DNA of 64,000 bases from Allobosea sp. 67-29 (lineage in GTDB: Bacteria > Pseudomonadota > Alphaproteobacteria > Rhizobiales > Beijerinckiaceae), in the NCBI RefSeq assembly GCF_001898115.1, contig NZ_MKSQ01000005.1, forward strand, positions 246,129-310,128. The letters are read 5' to 3'. Made by a program: the position numbers and the translations under genes. Below are positions 17,019-26,164 of this stretch, in pieces (positions within the stretch are counted from its first letter, which is position 1; each line of letters begins with the position of its first letter). Under the pieces are notes generated by a model that was given only the letters and a program-made list of their open reading frames with translations, ran no database searches and was not told where the DNA came from.

Positions 17019-17684
17019 TCAGCCGTGCTCCGCCAGCACGCGGCCGATCGCGGCGCGGAATTCCGGGATGCCCATGCCGGTCTCGCTCGAGGTCAGCAGC
17101 ACTTCCGGGAAGGCGGCCGGGCGGCGCTTGATCTCGTCATAGGTCGCTTCCGTCATGAACTGCTGGTCGGCCTTCTTCAGCGCGTCGCCCTTGGTCAGCA
17201 CGACCTGATAGGAGACCGCGGCCTTGTCGAGGGTCTCCAGCACGGCGCCGTCGACGTCCTTCACGCCGTGGCGGGCGTCGATCAGCACGTAGACGCGCAT
17301 CAGATTGGCGCGGCCGCGCAGGTAGTCGTGGATCAGCCGGGTCCAGGCCGCGACCTTCTCCTTGCCGACGGCGGCATAGCCGTAGCCGGGCATGTCGACG
17401 ATGGTCAGGCGCTCGTCATGGCCGACCTGGCGGAAGAAGTTGAGCTGCTGCGTGCGGCCCGGCGTATGCGAGGTCCGCGCCAGCGCGTTGCGCCGGGTCA
17501 GCGCGTTGATCAGGCTGGACTTGCCGACATTGGAGCGCCCGGCGAAGGCGATCTCCTGCCCGACCATCGGCGGCAGGTCGTCGATTTTGGTCGAGGCCCA
17601 GACGAAATCCCACGGCCCCTCGAAGAGCTTGCGGGCGGCCTCGATCTCCTCGGCGTCATAGGGCTTGGTCGTCGATGTGGTCAT
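17019..17684 (-). CDS. engB: Ribosome biogenesis GTPase EngB (YihA/YsxC)
   Basis: 221 residues with all TRAFAC GTPase motifs: G1 GRSNVGKSS (about residue 46), G2 near SHTPGRTQ, G3 DMPGYG (about 95), G4 TKGD (about 162) and G5 SSE (about 197). It helps assemble the 50S subunit. The ATG at 17684 is chosen because the residues before it lie in the gap after the acetyltransferase gene and do not resemble the family. It shares the conserved yidC-engB-argB block, here interrupted by the acetyltransferase gene. Confidence 0.95.
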   Translation of the reverse strand: MTTSTTKPYDAEEIEAARKLFEGPWDFVWASTKIDDLPPMVGQEIAFAGRSNVGKSSLINALTRRNALARTSHTPGRTQQLNFFRQVGHDERLTIVDMPGYGYAAVGKEKVAAWTRLIHDYLRGRANLMRVYVLIDARHGVKDVDGAVLETLDKAAVSYQVVLTKGDALKKADQQFMTEATYDEIKRRPAAFPEVLLTSSETGMGIPEFRAAIGRVLAEHG

Positions 17685-17694
17685 GATGCCTTGC

Positions 17695-18327
17695 CTACAC
17701 GGCCGTGCGCAGCGCGTCGATATCGGCGCCCTGGATCGCGTCGACATGACGCGCGATCCTGTCGGCCTCCCAGTCCCACCAGCGGATCGCCAGCAGTTCG
17801 GCCACGATCTCGGGCGGGAACCGCATTTTCACGACGCGGCCGGGATTGCCCGCGACGACGGCATAGGCGGGCACATTCCTGGTCACCTGCGCGCGCGTGC
17901 CGATGATCGCGCCGTCGCCGATCCTGACGCCGGGCATGATCACCGCCTCACGCCCGATCCAGACGTCGTTGCCGATCACGAGGTCGCCGCGGTTGTTCGG
18001 GCCGGGGCGCTTCAGGCTGTCGGGATCGCCGAGGCCGAACATCTGGAAAGGAAAGGTCGAGAAACCGCCGATCGGATGGTTGGCCCCGTTCATGATGAAC
18101 TGGGCCGCCTGCGCGATCGCCACGAACTTCCCGATGATCAGCCGGTCGCCGATGAAGTCGAAATGGTAGCGCACGCAGCGAGCGACGAAATGCTCGGGCC
18201 CGCGCGAGTCGTCGTAATAGCTGTAGTCACCGACCTCGATCAGCGGATGGTCGACCACCGCCTTCAGGAAGGCCGTGCCCTTCCAGCCGGGAATGGGATG
18301 GCGCGTCGTCGGGGCGGGCAGGGGCAT
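17695..18327 (-). CDS. CatB/Vat-like O-acetyltransferase (xenobiotic acetyltransferase, hexapeptide fold)
   Basis: 210 residues. The Xat signature is strong: HPLIEVGDYSYYDD near the N-terminus, the catalytic-His loop FIMNGANHPIGGFSTFPF (about residue 80), and the hexapeptide left-handed beta-helix (GDLVIGNDVWIGREAVIMPGV, partial). The C-terminal AGNPGRVVKMRF ends the helix. The family acetylates hydroxyl groups using acetyl-CoA, and relatives inactivate chloramphenicol or streptogramin A. True substrate here is not predictable. The ATG at 18327 has AGGA eight bases upstream, and a GTG at 18333 is also in frame. It sits between yidC and engB, downstream of a terminator. Confidence 0.87.
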   Translation of the reverse strand: MPLPAPTTRHPIPGWKGTAFLKAVVDHPLIEVGDYSYYDDSRGPEHFVARCVRYHFDFIGDRLIIGKFVAIAQAAQFIMNGANHPIGGFSTFPFQMFGLGDPDSLKRPGPNNRGDLVIGNDVWIGREAVIMPGVRIGDGAIIGTRAQVTRNVPAYAVVAGNPGRVVKMRFPPEIVAELLAIRWWDWEADRIARHVDAIQGADIDALRTAV

Positions 18328-18365
18328 GAGCACGGTCCTGCTGGGGCGGCCGGTCCGGAAAAGCG

Positions 18366-18388
18366 AAGGGGCGGGAAACCCGCCCCTT
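18366..18388 (-). terminator. Rho-independent terminator after yidC
   Basis: On the minus strand AAGGGGCGGG-TTT-CCCGCCCCTT forms a 10-bp perfect stem with a three-base loop, followed by CGCTTTTCC. It lies six bases past the yidC stop codon. It should limit read-through into the acetyltransferase and engB. Confidence 0.75.
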
Positions 18389-18393
18389 GCTCG

Positions 18394-20289
18394 TCACTTC
18401 TTGTTGCCGTTGGCGGGTTTCGCCGGAGCCGGCGTCGCCGGGGCTGGCGGCGGGGCCTTCCCGAACATCCGCTTGATGTTGTCGAAGAGCTCGATCTTCA
18501 CCCCGTTCTTCTTCATGATGAAGCCCTGCTGGGTCACCGAGAGCAGGTTGTTCCAGCTCCAGTAGATCACCAGGCCGGCTGGGAACGAGCCGAGCAGGAA
18601 GGTGAAGAACACCGGCATCCAGGTGAACATCATCTTCTGCACCGGGTCCGGCGGCTCGGGGTTCATCTTCATCTGGATGAACATCGTCACGCCCATGATC
18701 AGCGGCCAGGCGCCGAGATGCAGCATGTGCGGCGGCGTGTACGGAATCAGGCCGAACAGGTTGAACAGGTTGGTCGGGTCCGGCGCGGCGAGATCGTGGA
18801 TCCAGCCGAAGAACGGCGCATGCCGCATCTCGATGGTGATGAACAGGATCTTGTAGAGCGCGAAGAACACCGGAATCTGCAGCAGCACCGGCCAGCAGCC
18901 GGCGACCGGGTTGATCTTCTGGGTCTTGTACAGCTCCATCAGAGCCTGCTGCTGCTTCATCTTGTCGTCGGCATAGCGCTCGCGGATCGCCGTCATCTCC
19001 GGCTGCAGCGCCTTCATCTTCGCCATCGAGGCGTAGGACTTGTTGGCGAGCGGGAAGAACAGGCCCTTGAGCAGCACCGTGACGATCAGGATCGCGACGC
19101 CGAAATTGCCGATGTGCTTGTAGATCCAGTCGAGGACGAAGAAGAGCGGCTTGGTGAAGAAATAGAACCAGCCCCAGTCGATCAGCAGGTCGAAGCGCTT
19201 GATCTGCTGGCTTTCCTCATAGCCGTTGATCGCCGCCACTTCCTTGGCGCCGGCGAACAGCCGGGACTGCGAGGCGGTCGAGGCGCCGGGCGCCACCGCG
19301 ATGCCCTCGCCGAGGAAATCGGCCTGGTAGGTCCGCTCCGTCCCGGTCTGCACCGAGGAGAAGCGGCCTTCGAACTTGCGGGCCTGGTCGGGGATGACGG
19401 CGGCGGCCCAGTACTTGTCGGTGATGCCGACCCAGCCTCCGACCGCGTCCTTCCAGACCTTGCCGACCGTGCCGGACGAGAGTGGGCCTTCCTTGTCGAG
19501 CTTGTCGTAGGTCAGCTCCTGCAGGCCCTGCTCGCCGAGATAGCCGACGAGGCCCTCGTGCAGGACGTAGTAGCCGAGCGTGTGCGGCTTGCCCTGCCGG
19601 ACGACCTGGCCATAGGGGAAGAGGGTGACGGCGGCCGAGCCCTTGTTCTCGACCTCGTCGCGGATCGAGAACATCGCGTTGTCGTCGACGCGGATGATGC
19701 GCTTGAACGTCAGGCCCTGGCCGTTGTCCCAGCTCAGCGTCACCGGCTGCGACGGCGTCAGCAACTGGTTGTCGGCGGTCCACAGCGTGGTCGCGTTGGG
19801 GACGGGGACGTTGCTGCCGGGGGCCGCGACCCAGCCGAAATCCGAATAATAGGCGTTGGGGCCGCCGGCCGGCGAGAGCAGCACGATGATCGGGCTCTTC
19901 GGGTCGACCGTCTCATGATAAGCCTTCAGCGAGACGTCGTCGATGCGGCCGCCGGCGAGCGAGATCGATCCGGCGATCTTGGGCGTATCGATCTTGATGC
20001 GCGGGCTGGCGGCCAGCGCCTGCTCGCGCGTGCCGGACACCTGGGCAGCCGCTGCGCCGGGCGCGGCGCCCGGAGCGGCCGAGCCGGCTTGCTGGCCGGG
20101 CGGGGCGGCGGTCGCGGCGGGGTTGCTGGCCCCGGCCGGCGCGGCCTGCGTCTGCGTCTGCTGGTTCTGCCGGGCGATCTCCTGCTGCTTCTCCATCTGC
20201 GGCTTGGCATAGAAGAACTGCCAGCCCAGCAGGATGACCACTGACAGGACGATCGCGAGAAGCAGATTGCGGTTGTCTTCTTTCATCAT
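18394..20289 (-). CDS. yidC: Membrane protein insertase YidC
   Basis: 631 residues. The N-terminal anchor is [23 protein letters not shown] Gln/Ala/Pro-rich linker (about residues 45-95) follows, then the large periplasmic beta-sandwich domain. The conserved insertase core has five spans and starts near [18 protein letters not shown] (about residue 375). The motif [19 protein letters not shown] and the final [13 protein letters not shown] are typical. It inserts and folds inner-membrane proteins alone or with Sec. The start is one of two adjacent ATGs. The rpmH-rnpA-yidC order is conserved. Confidence 0.97.
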   Translation of the reverse strand: MMKEDNRNLLLAIVLSVVILLGWQFFYAKPQMEKQQEIARQNQQTQTQAAPAGASNPAATAAPPGQQAGSAAPGAAPGAAAAQVSGTREQALAASPRIKIDTPKIAGSISLAGGRIDDVSLKAYHETVDPKSPIIVLLSPAGGPNAYYSDFGWVAAPGSNVPVPNATTLWTADNQLLTPSQPVTLSWDNGQGLTFKRIIRVDDNAMFSIRDEVENKGSAAVTLFPYGQVVRQGKPHTLGYYVLHEGLVGYLGEQGLQELTYDKLDKEGPLSSGTVGKVWKDAVGGWVGITDKYWAAAVIPDQARKFEGRFSSVQTGTERTYQADFLGEGIAVAPGASTASQSRLFAGAKEVAAINGYEESQQIKRFDLLIDWGWFYFFTKPLFFVLDWIYKHIGNFGVAILIVTVLLKGLFFPLANKSYASMAKMKALQPEMTAIRERYADDKMKQQQALMELYKTQKINPVAGCWPVLLQIPVFFALYKILFITIEMRHAPFFGWIHDLAAPDPTNLFNLFGLIPYTPPHMLHLGAWPLIMGVTMFIQMKMNPEPPDPVQKMMFTWMPVFFTFLLGSFPAGLVIYWSWNNLLSVTQQGFIMKKNGVKIELFDNIKRMFGKAPPPAPATPAPAKPANGNKK

Positions 20290-20323
20290 GGTCGAAAACG
20301 GATCTCGCTCGGGTCCGGCTGAG

Positions 20324-20740
20324 TCAGGCGGATGAAACAGAAGGCGAAGGCGGCGCGCCGCGCTTCGAGACCGGACGACGTCGGTCGGCCTGCGGCTTTT
20401 GAGGCTTTGCCCGCTCGATGGCAACCGAAAGATCGGCGACGAGCCGGTCGAACGGCGCGCCGAGCACGTCGGCACGGGCGACAATCACGATATCGCAGGG
20501 GCGGCCGGCCTGTCCGGCGAGCGCTTTTGCCGCAGCGGCGCGCAGGCGGCGGCGGATGCGGTTGCGCTTCACGGCGTTGCCGGTCTTGCGGGAGGCGGTG
20601 AGGCCGAGGCGCAAATCGTCGCGCTCTTCATCGGCCCTGGCGTCGCGCACCTGCACGGTGAAGGCAGACGAACGAAAACGGCGGCCGTGCTCGGCCGCCG
20701 CCAGAAATTCCTTGCGTTGCGTCAGACGGGCGAGGCGCAT
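20324..20740 (-). CDS. rnpA: Ribonuclease P protein component
   Basis: 138 residues. The family N-terminus [11 protein letters not shown], the [11 protein letters not shown] strand and the RNA-binding [10 protein letters not shown] motif (about residue 63) are present. A basic tail of about 25 residues follows. It binds the RNase P RNA for tRNA 5' maturation. The ATG at 20740 starts at the family N-terminus. The same frame stays open through rpmH, but that upstream part has no family similarity. It lies 53 bp after rpmH. Confidence 0.95.
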   Translation of the reverse strand: MRLARLTQRKEFLAAAEHGRRFRSSAFTVQVRDARADEERDDLRLGLTASRKTGNAVKRNRIRRRLRAAAAKALAGQAGRPCDIVIVARADVLGAPFDRLVADLSVAIERAKPQKPQADRRRPVSKRGAPPSPSVSSA

Positions 20741-20793
20741 GGCGATTGGCCGGTCTTCCGAAACGGGCGCGCGAGGGTCACGCGCCGCCGTCG

Positions 20794-20928
20794 TCAGGCC
20801 GACAGGCGCTTGCGGCCATGAGCGCGGCGAGCCGCGATGACCTTGCGGCCGCCCTTGGTCGCCATGCGGGCGCGATAGCCGTGGCGGCGCTTGCGAACCA
20901 GCTTGCTGGGTTGATAGGTTCTCTTCAC
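20794..20928 (-). CDS. rpmH: 50S ribosomal protein L34
   Basis: 44 residues beginning [17 protein letters not shown] and ending HGRKRLSA, a full-length L34 match. The start codon is GTG (minus strand), with GGAGAC nine bases upstream. It heads the rnpA-yidC operon, as in almost all bacteria. The reading frame is short, so it is easy to miss in gene calling. It lies head to head with ffs, separated by 226 bp. Confidence 0.97.
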   Translation of the reverse strand: MKRTYQPSKLVRKRRHGYRARMATKGGRKVIAARRAHGRKRLSA

Positions 20929-21123
20929 GGTCCGTCTCCGGGGCCTTGGTCAGCGCGAGAGCCGCGGCTTTCCGGGGAAAGCGTGGCCGATCGAGCCTGT
21001 CATGCAATAAGGGTCGGCGCTGCCTTTCGGCTGCGCAGGTCGCGGGCTTATGACGGATGGATGGTACCAAGTCAATGCCGAAGCGAGGGCTGCGGCGAAG
21101 CTTCGCGGATTTTTCAAGCCGGC

Positions 21124-21152
21124 TTGCGCTTCGGCGAGACATCCCCGATATA
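21124..21152 (+). promoter_or_regulatory. Candidate sigma-70 promoter of ffs
   Basis: TTGCGC (21124-21129), a 17-bp spacer and GATATA (21147-21152) place transcription start at about 21159. That is where the closing GGGAGG strand of the SRP RNA begins. Confidence 0.55.
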
Positions 21153-21155
21153 GCG

Positions 21156-21258
21156 CCCGGGAGGTTGGCGAGGGACGTCTCACTCGCCAACCGGGTCAGG
21201 TCCGGAAGGAAGCAGCCCTAACGAGACCGAACGGGTCTTCGTCCAGCCTCCCACCTTG
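21156..21258 (+). ncRNA. ffs: Signal recognition particle RNA (4.5S, small bacterial type)
   Basis: The universally conserved SRP helix 8 core is present at about 21195-21218: GGTCAGGTCC, the GGAA tetraloop, then GGAAGCAGCC overlapping. GGGAGG (21159-21164) pairs with CCTCCC (21247-21252) to close the long hairpin, giving about 95-100 nt. The RNA binds Ffh and FtsY for co-translational targeting. The position between rpmH and dnaX is typical. The 5' half also contains a 10-bp perfect hairpin (21163-21172 with 21183-21192) that is incompatible with the extended fold. Confidence 0.95.
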
Positions 21259-21332
21259 CTGCCGCGCATAACGGGCTTCTTGGCCGGGGCGGCGGCATTG
21301 ACCCTCGCCTCCCGATTGGCGAAACCAGCTTC

Positions 21333-23198
21333 ATGACCGACGCCATCGACGCCGCCACCGCAGACGAGCCGGGCTTCGCCGGCTTCGCGCCCGCGCCTGC
21401 GCCGGTCGCCGCGGCACCGACGCCCTATCGCGTGCTGGCGCGCAAGTACCGCCCCGCCCATTTCGGCGACCTGATCGGCCAGGACGCGATGGTGCGGACC
21501 CTCACCAACGCCTTCGCGGCCGGGCGCATCCCGCAGGCCTGGATGCTGACCGGCGTGCGCGGCGTCGGCAAGACCACCACCGCCCGCATCCTCGCGCGCG
21601 CCCTCAACTACCAGACGGCCGATGGCGGCGGCGCCCCGACCACCGATCTGCGCGAATTCGGAATCCACTGCCGCGACATCATCGAAGGCCGGCATATCGA
21701 CGTGATGGAGCTCGACGCGGCCTCCAACAATGGCGTCGAGAACGTCCGCCAGCTGATCGAGGGCATCCAGTACGCGCCGGTCTCCGGCCGCTACAAGGTC
21801 TACATCATCGACGAAGTCCACATGATGTCGACGGCCGCCTTCAACGCGCTGCTGAAGACGCTGGAGGAGCCGCCGGCCCACGCCAAGTTCATCTTCGCGA
21901 CGACCGAGATCCGCAAGGTGCCGATCACGGTCCTGTCGCGCTGCCAGCGCTTCGACCTGCGCCGCGTCGAAGCCGATGTGCTGGTGAAGCACCTCGCCGG
22001 CATCTGCCGTACCGAGAGCGTCGAGGCCGAGGATGAGGCGCTCGCCGCCGTCGCGCGCGCCGCCGAAGGCTCGGTGCGCGATTCGCTCTCGATTCTCGAC
22101 CAGGCCATCGCCCATGCGGCGGGGCGCATCACGCTCGACGATATCCGCTCGATGCTCGGCCTCGCCGACCGGGCCCGCGTCATCGATCTCTTTGAGTCGG
22201 TGATGAAGGGCGACATCGCCGTGGCGCTCGGCGAATTGCGCGCGCAGTACGATGCCGGCGCCGATCCTGTCGTGGTGCTGAACGATCTCGCCGAGTTCAC
22301 CCATCTCGTCACCCGCCTCAAGCTCGTGCCCGATGCGGTGAAGGATGCGACGCTGGCTCAGGCCGAGCGCGTGCGCGGCGGCGATTTCGCCCAGCGCCTG
22401 TCGATCCGCGTGCTCGCCCGCGCCTGGCAGATGCTGTTGAAGGGCATCGGCGAGGTGAAGCAGGCCGACCGGCCGGTGATGGCGGCGGAGATGGTGCTGG
22501 TGCGCCTCGCCCATGCCGCCGACCTGCCGACGCCGGACGAGGCGCTGAAGCTGCTGCGCGACGGTTCCGGCGCCATCCCCGGCGGGAGCGGCCAGGGCAA
22601 TGGCGGCGGCGCGCCGCGCCCGCCCTCCGGCGGCGGCAACACCGCTCTCGCGGCCCGCCCGATCCTCGCCAGCGCCAATCCGGCGCCTGTCGCCGCGCCG
22701 CGGGCCGCCGTCGCGCCGCAGGCCATCGTCGCCTCGCTGGAGGATGTGATCGCGCTTGCCTCCCAGCATCGCGACATCACCATGAAGATCGCACTGGAGC
22801 GCGACGTCCGACCGGTGCGCTTCGAACCCGGCCGGATCGAGTTCTCGCTGGTCGAGGGCGCCTCGCGCACCCTGGCGCAGGATCTGTCGCGTAAGCTCAA
22901 GGACTGGACCGGCCAGACCTGGATGGTCGCGGTCGTCAACGCCGAGGGCGGCGCCACGATGCGCGAGCAGGCCGCCGCCGCCAAGGACCGGCGCGAGAGC
23001 GATGCCGCCGCGCATCCTTCGGTCAGGGCGGTGCTGGAACGCTTCCCGGGCGCGCGCATCGTCGATGTCCGCGATCCGCGCGCCGTCGAGGCGGCGGAGA
23101 ACGCCGCGTCGGCTCCGGCTGAAGGCGATTATCTGCCGGATGGCGACGAGCCGCTTTTGGACGATGCCGAACCGGATTTCGACGGCATCGATTTCTGA
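21333..23198 (+). CDS. dnaX: DNA polymerase III subunit gamma/tau
   Basis: 621 residues. The clamp-loader AAA+ core has YRVLARKYRPAHFGDLIGQ (about residue 32), Walker A GVRGVGKTTT (about 73), Walker B IIDEVHM (about 152), sensor 1 ATTEIRK and the SRC finger LSRCQRFDLRR. A Gly/Pro-rich linker (about residues 415-450) leads to the tau C-terminus. The zinc-binding cysteines of the E. coli protein are largely missing, with only one Cys in REFGIHCRDI, as in other Hyphomicrobiales. No A-rich slippery site was seen, so a separate gamma form by frameshift is not supported. Confidence 0.97.
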   Translation: MTDAIDAATADEPGFAGFAPAPAPVAAAPTPYRVLARKYRPAHFGDLIGQDAMVRTLTNAFAAGRIPQAWMLTGVRGVGKTTTARILARALNYQTADGGGAPTTDLREFGIHCRDIIEGRHIDVMELDAASNNGVENVRQLIEGIQYAPVSGRYKVYIIDEVHMMSTAAFNALLKTLEEPPAHAKFIFATTEIRKVPITVLSRCQRFDLRRVEADVLVKHLAGICRTESVEAEDEALAAVARAAEGSVRDSLSILDQAIAHAAGRITLDDIRSMLGLADRARVIDLFESVMKGDIAVALGELRAQYDAGADPVVVLNDLAEFTHLVTRLKLVPDAVKDATLAQAERVRGGDFAQRLSIRVLARAWQMLLKGIGEVKQADRPVMAAEMVLVRLAHAADLPTPDEALKLLRDGSGAIPGGSGQGNGGGAPRPPSGGGNTALAARPILASANPAPVAAPRAAVAPQAIVASLEDVIALASQHRDITMKIALERDVRPVRFEPGRIEFSLVEGASRTLAQDLSRKLKDWTGQTWMVAVVNAEGGATMREQAAAAKDRRESDAAAHPSVRAVLERFPGARIVDVRDPRAVEAAENAASAPAEGDYLPDGDEPLLDDAEPDFDGIDF

Positions 23199-23235
23199 TG
23201 CCGACCGCTACACAACCGTCCGAGGAGGATTTCCC

Positions 23236-23556
23236 ATGCGCGACATGATGGGCTTGATGAAGCAGGCTCAGCAGATGCAGCAGAAGATGGCCGACATGCA
23301 GGCCGAGCTCGAGACCATCGAGGTCGAGGGCGCGGCCGGCGGCGGCATGGTGACGCTGACGATGACGGCCAAGGGCGCGCTCAAGGGCATCAGGATCGAC
23401 CCGAGCCTGATGGTGCCGGACGAGCGCGAGATCCTCGAAGACCTGATCGTCGCCGCGGCGGCGGATGCGCGCGGCCGCGCCGAGCGCGTCATGCAGGAAC
23501 GCATGGCCGAGATCACCAAGGGCCTGCCGATCCCGCCCGGCATGAAGCTGTTCTGA
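23236..23556 (+). CDS. YbaB/EbfC nucleoid-associated protein
   Basis: 106 residues beginning [18 protein letters not shown], the YbaB/EbfC helix rich in Met and Gln. The central [15 protein letters not shown] and the end [10 protein letters not shown] are typical. It is a small dimeric DNA-binding protein. The ATG at 23236 has GAGGAGGA seven bases before it, which decides the start, although the frame is open much further upstream inside dnaX. dnaX-ybaB-recR is a widely conserved operon. Confidence 0.95.
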   Translation: MRDMMGLMKQAQQMQQKMADMQAELETIEVEGAAGGGMVTLTMTAKGALKGIRIDPSLMVPDEREILEDLIVAAAADARGRAERVMQERMAEITKGLPIPPGMKLF

Positions 23557-23632
23557 CCGTCTATCCGCTCAGCTCGTCCCGGGTCTCCCTGCGGTCTCCC
23601 GGAATGATGACTGGCGCCTTCCGAGAAGCATC

Positions 23633-24238
23633 ATGTCCCGCGCCATCGCCGGCCCCGAGATCGAAAGGCTGATCCAGCTCCTGGCCAAATTGCCGGGGCT
23701 CGGGCCGCGCTCGGCCCGGCGCGCGGCGCTGCATCTGGTCAAGAAGCGCGAGCAGCTTCTCGGCCCGCTCTCGGAAGCGATGGCGGTCGCGCGCGAACGC
23801 ATCGTCGTCTGCACGACCTGCGGCAACGTCGATACCAGCGACCCTTGCGGCCTCTGCTCGGACCCGCGCCGCGACGACGGCCTGATCGTCGTCGTCGCCG
23901 ACATCTCCGATCTCTGGGCGCTGGAGCGCTCCGGCGCGGTCTCGGGGCGCTATCACGTTCTCGGCGGCGTGCTTTCGGCGCTCGACGGCATCCGGCCCGA
24001 GCATCTCTCGCTCGATGCGCTGGTCAGGCGTGCCTCCGATCCGGCGGTGAAGGAGGTCATCCTCGCGCTCAACGCCACGGTCGACGGCCAGACCACGGCG
24101 CATTTCATCACCGACCTCATGGCGCATCTGCCGGTCAAGGTGACGAAGCTCGCCCATGGCGTGCCGGTCGGTGGCGAGCTCGATTATCTCGACGACGGCA
24201 CGCTTGCGGCCGCCATTCGCCAGCGCACCGGTTTCTGA
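23633..24238 (+). CDS. recR: Recombination protein RecR
   Basis: 201 residues. The helix-hairpin-helix region [17 protein letters not shown] (about residues 18-35), a C4 zinc finger ([16 protein letters not shown], about residues 60-75), and a Toprim domain starting at [10 protein letters not shown] are all visible. RecR works with RecF/RecO to load RecA at gaps. It is the third gene of the dnaX operon and converges on the outer-membrane protein gene with three bases between stops. Confidence 0.97.
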   Translation: MSRAIAGPEIERLIQLLAKLPGLGPRSARRAALHLVKKREQLLGPLSEAMAVARERIVVCTTCGNVDTSDPCGLCSDPRRDDGLIVVVADISDLWALERSGAVSGRYHVLGGVLSALDGIRPEHLSLDALVRRASDPAVKEVILALNATVDGQTTAHFITDLMAHLPVKVTKLAHGVPVGGELDYLDDGTLAAAIRQRTGF

Positions 24239-24241
24239 TCC

Positions 24242-24943
24242 TCAGAACTTGTAGGCGATGCTGGCGCGGGCGCTGTGGGTCGTCAGCGCCTGCTCGCCGT
24301 TGAGGCCCGGGAAGGCGCCCGAGGTCTCGAAGCGGTTCTTGCCGAAGTCGGTATAGCGGTATTCGGCGCCGAGGATGAGGTTGTCGGTGAAGGCGAAGTT
24401 GACGCCGGCGCCGACGTTCCAGCCGGTGCGCGTGCTGGTCAGCCGCTCGCCGAAGCCGGCCGGGTCGAAGACGCGGCGCTCGAATTCGGTGAAGGAGGCG
24501 CCGCCGGTGGCATAGATCATCAGCCGGTCGAGCGCGTAGCCGATCCGCGCGCGCGCCGAACCCTGCCAGTCCTGGCTGATGCGGGCGGCGAAGCCGGCGC
24601 CGTCGAAACGGCTGCGGCTGTTGAGAGCTTCGACATCGCCCTCGACGCCGAGGACGATGCCGCCGAACTGGTAGTTGAAGCCGGCATGGGCGCCGGCAAA
24701 GCCGGAATCGCCGTCGGCACGGAAGCTCGTCGGCGCGATAGGGCCGGTGAGCGTTCCGATCCGCACGCGGTCGCTGCCCCAGGAATAGCCGCCTTGCACG
24801 CCGGCATAGAGACCGGTCCAGGAATAGAGCGCGGGCAGCTCGGGCGCCGGCGGCAGGGCGACGCCGCGCAGATCGGCCGCGCCGGCGGCGCCCGACAGCA
24901 GGATCGCGAGGCCCGTCAGGCCGGCTTGGAGCAGCTTCGTCAT
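24242..24943 (-). CDS. Outer-membrane beta-barrel protein (Omp25/Omp31-like porin family)
   Basis: 233 residues. Signal peptide MTKLLQAGLTGLAILLSGAAG ends at AA-DLRG. The barrel pattern YSWTGLYAGVQGGYSWG, GFAGAHAGFNYQFG, RARIGYALDRLMIYATGG and the closing AEYRYTDFGK... with terminal Phe (SIAYKF) marks an eight-stranded OmpA-like/Omp31 barrel. It lies in the outer membrane and is probably structural or an immunodominant surface protein. The ATG at 24943 fits the signal peptide. The open frame upstream of it is non-coding. Confidence 0.92.
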   Translation of the reverse strand: MTKLLQAGLTGLAILLSGAAGAADLRGVALPPAPELPALYSWTGLYAGVQGGYSWGSDRVRIGTLTGPIAPTSFRADGDSGFAGAHAGFNYQFGGIVLGVEGDVEALNSRSRFDGAGFAARISQDWQGSARARIGYALDRLMIYATGGASFTEFERRVFDPAGFGERLTSTRTGWNVGAGVNFAFTDNLILGAEYRYTDFGKNRFETSGAFPGLNGEQALTTHSARASIAYKF

Positions 24944-25044
24944 CGGCTTTCCGTTGAAACACTGCGCCGGTCGTGCTGGCGGCGCCCGCCGATAACGAAG
25001 CATTAAGGTTAACAATCGGCTAAATCCGGGAAACTGGCCCGCGC

Positions 25045-25069
25045 GGAACAATTGCGATCCGCGCTTGTT
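25045..25069 (+). promoter_or_regulatory. Candidate EcfG (general stress) promoter
   Basis: GGAAC (25045-25049), 16 bases, then TGTT (25066-25069). The alphaproteobacterial EcfG consensus is GGAAC-N16/17-CGTT, so only one -10 base differs. It lies 42 bp before the YihY-family gene, which may therefore belong to the stress regulon (inference). Confidence 0.4.
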
Positions 25070-25110
25070 GCCCGCAAACTTGCGCCCGGAACTGGAGATC
25101 GAATTCCGCG

Positions 25111-26160
25111 ATGGCTTTCTTGAAGCGGATGACCGGCGCGGCAGGGGTCGGCGTGGCGCTTGGCTATCTGTCGGGGGTCGTCTCCGGCCGCTTGGGCCGC
25201 CGGCGGCAGCAGGCGGCACGCGGCCGGCTGGCGCGGACGCCGTTGCAGATGCCCTGGCTCGGCTGGAAGGACGTCCTGCTGCGCTTCGCCGGCAACGTCA
25301 TTGACAACCGCCTGACCTCGCTGGCGGGGGCCGTCGCCTTCTTCACCCTGTTGTCGCTCGTCCCGGCGCTGTCGCTGCTGGTCACGATCTATCGCTACTT
25401 CACCGATCCGGCGACGATCGCAAGCCAGCTCGACGCGGTGACGACGGTGTTCCCCGAGGCGGCGCGCGAGCTCATCCACGAGCAGGCGCTGCGGCTGTCC
25501 GGCAATTCCGGCGTCACGCTCTCGCTGACCTTCCTGATCAGCTTCCTCGTCGCCACCTGGTCGGCCAACGCAGCGGTGAAGGCCATCTTCGACGCGCTCA
25601 ACATCATCTATCGCGAGCGGGAGAAGCGCAGCCTCCTCAGGCTCAACGCCGTCTCGCTCCTCACCACGGTCAGCGGCATCGTCCTGCTCGCCCTGGTCCT
25701 GATCATCATCGCGAGCCTGCCGGTCGTAACGGCGCTTTTCCCGTTCCATTCCGAGCTGGAGCGGCTGATCCGGCTGGTGCGCTGGCCGATCTTCCTGGTC
25801 ATCGCCACGCTCTCCATCGCGTGCCTCTACTGGATCGGCCCCAGCCGGGAGCGCATGCGCTTCGTCTGGGTGATGCCCGGCGCCGTTTCCGCTGCGCTGC
25901 TCTGGGCGGCGGCCTCCTACGCCTTCTCCTGGTATGTCAGCACGCTCGGCAACTACACGGCGGCCTATGGCTCGCTGGCGACGGTCGTCGTCTTCATGAC
26001 CTGGCTCTGGCTTTCCGCGACGATCGTGCTGGCCGGCGCCGAGCTCAATGCCGAGCTGGAACATCAGACGGCGCACGACACCACGACGGGCCGTCCCAAG
26101 CCGCTCGGCGAGCGTGGCGCGACGCTGGCCGACCGGATCGGCCCGCCGCGGGCAGGCTGA
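25111..26160 (+). CDS. YihY/BrkB (UPF0761) family inner-membrane protein
   Basis: 349 residues with about six membrane spans. The family landmarks are RLTSLAGAVAFFTLLSLVPALSLL (about residue 66), the WSANAAVKAIFDALNIIYRE stretch (about 150), SREKRM-like GPSRERMRFVW and YGSLATVVVFMTWLWLSATIVLAGAELNAELE near the end. These proteins were once called RNase BN but are not nucleases, and their function is unknown. A Gly/Arg-rich N-terminal extension precedes the core. It may form an operon with the FAD oxidoreductase, four bases downstream. Confidence 0.92.
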   Translation: MAFLKRMTGAAGVGVALGYLSGVVSGRLGRRRQQAARGRLARTPLQMPWLGWKDVLLRFAGNVIDNRLTSLAGAVAFFTLLSLVPALSLLVTIYRYFTDPATIASQLDAVTTVFPEAARELIHEQALRLSGNSGVTLSLTFLISFLVATWSANAAVKAIFDALNIIYREREKRSLLRLNAVSLLTTVSGIVLLALVLIIIASLPVVTALFPFHSELERLIRLVRWPIFLVIATLSIACLYWIGPSRERMRFVWVMPGAVSAALLWAAASYAFSWYVSTLGNYTAAYGSLATVVVFMTWLWLSATIVLAGAELNAELEHQTAHDTTTGRPKPLGERGATLADRIGPPRAG

Positions 26161-26164
26161 ACCC

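Noticed and set aside
17665..20244. An 859-codon plus-strand open frame
   Set aside because: It runs antisense to yidC and the acetyltransferase gene and shows no family similarity.
21333..23198. Programmed frameshift site in dnaX
   Set aside because: No A-rich slippery heptamer followed by a stop-prone hairpin was found in the linker region.
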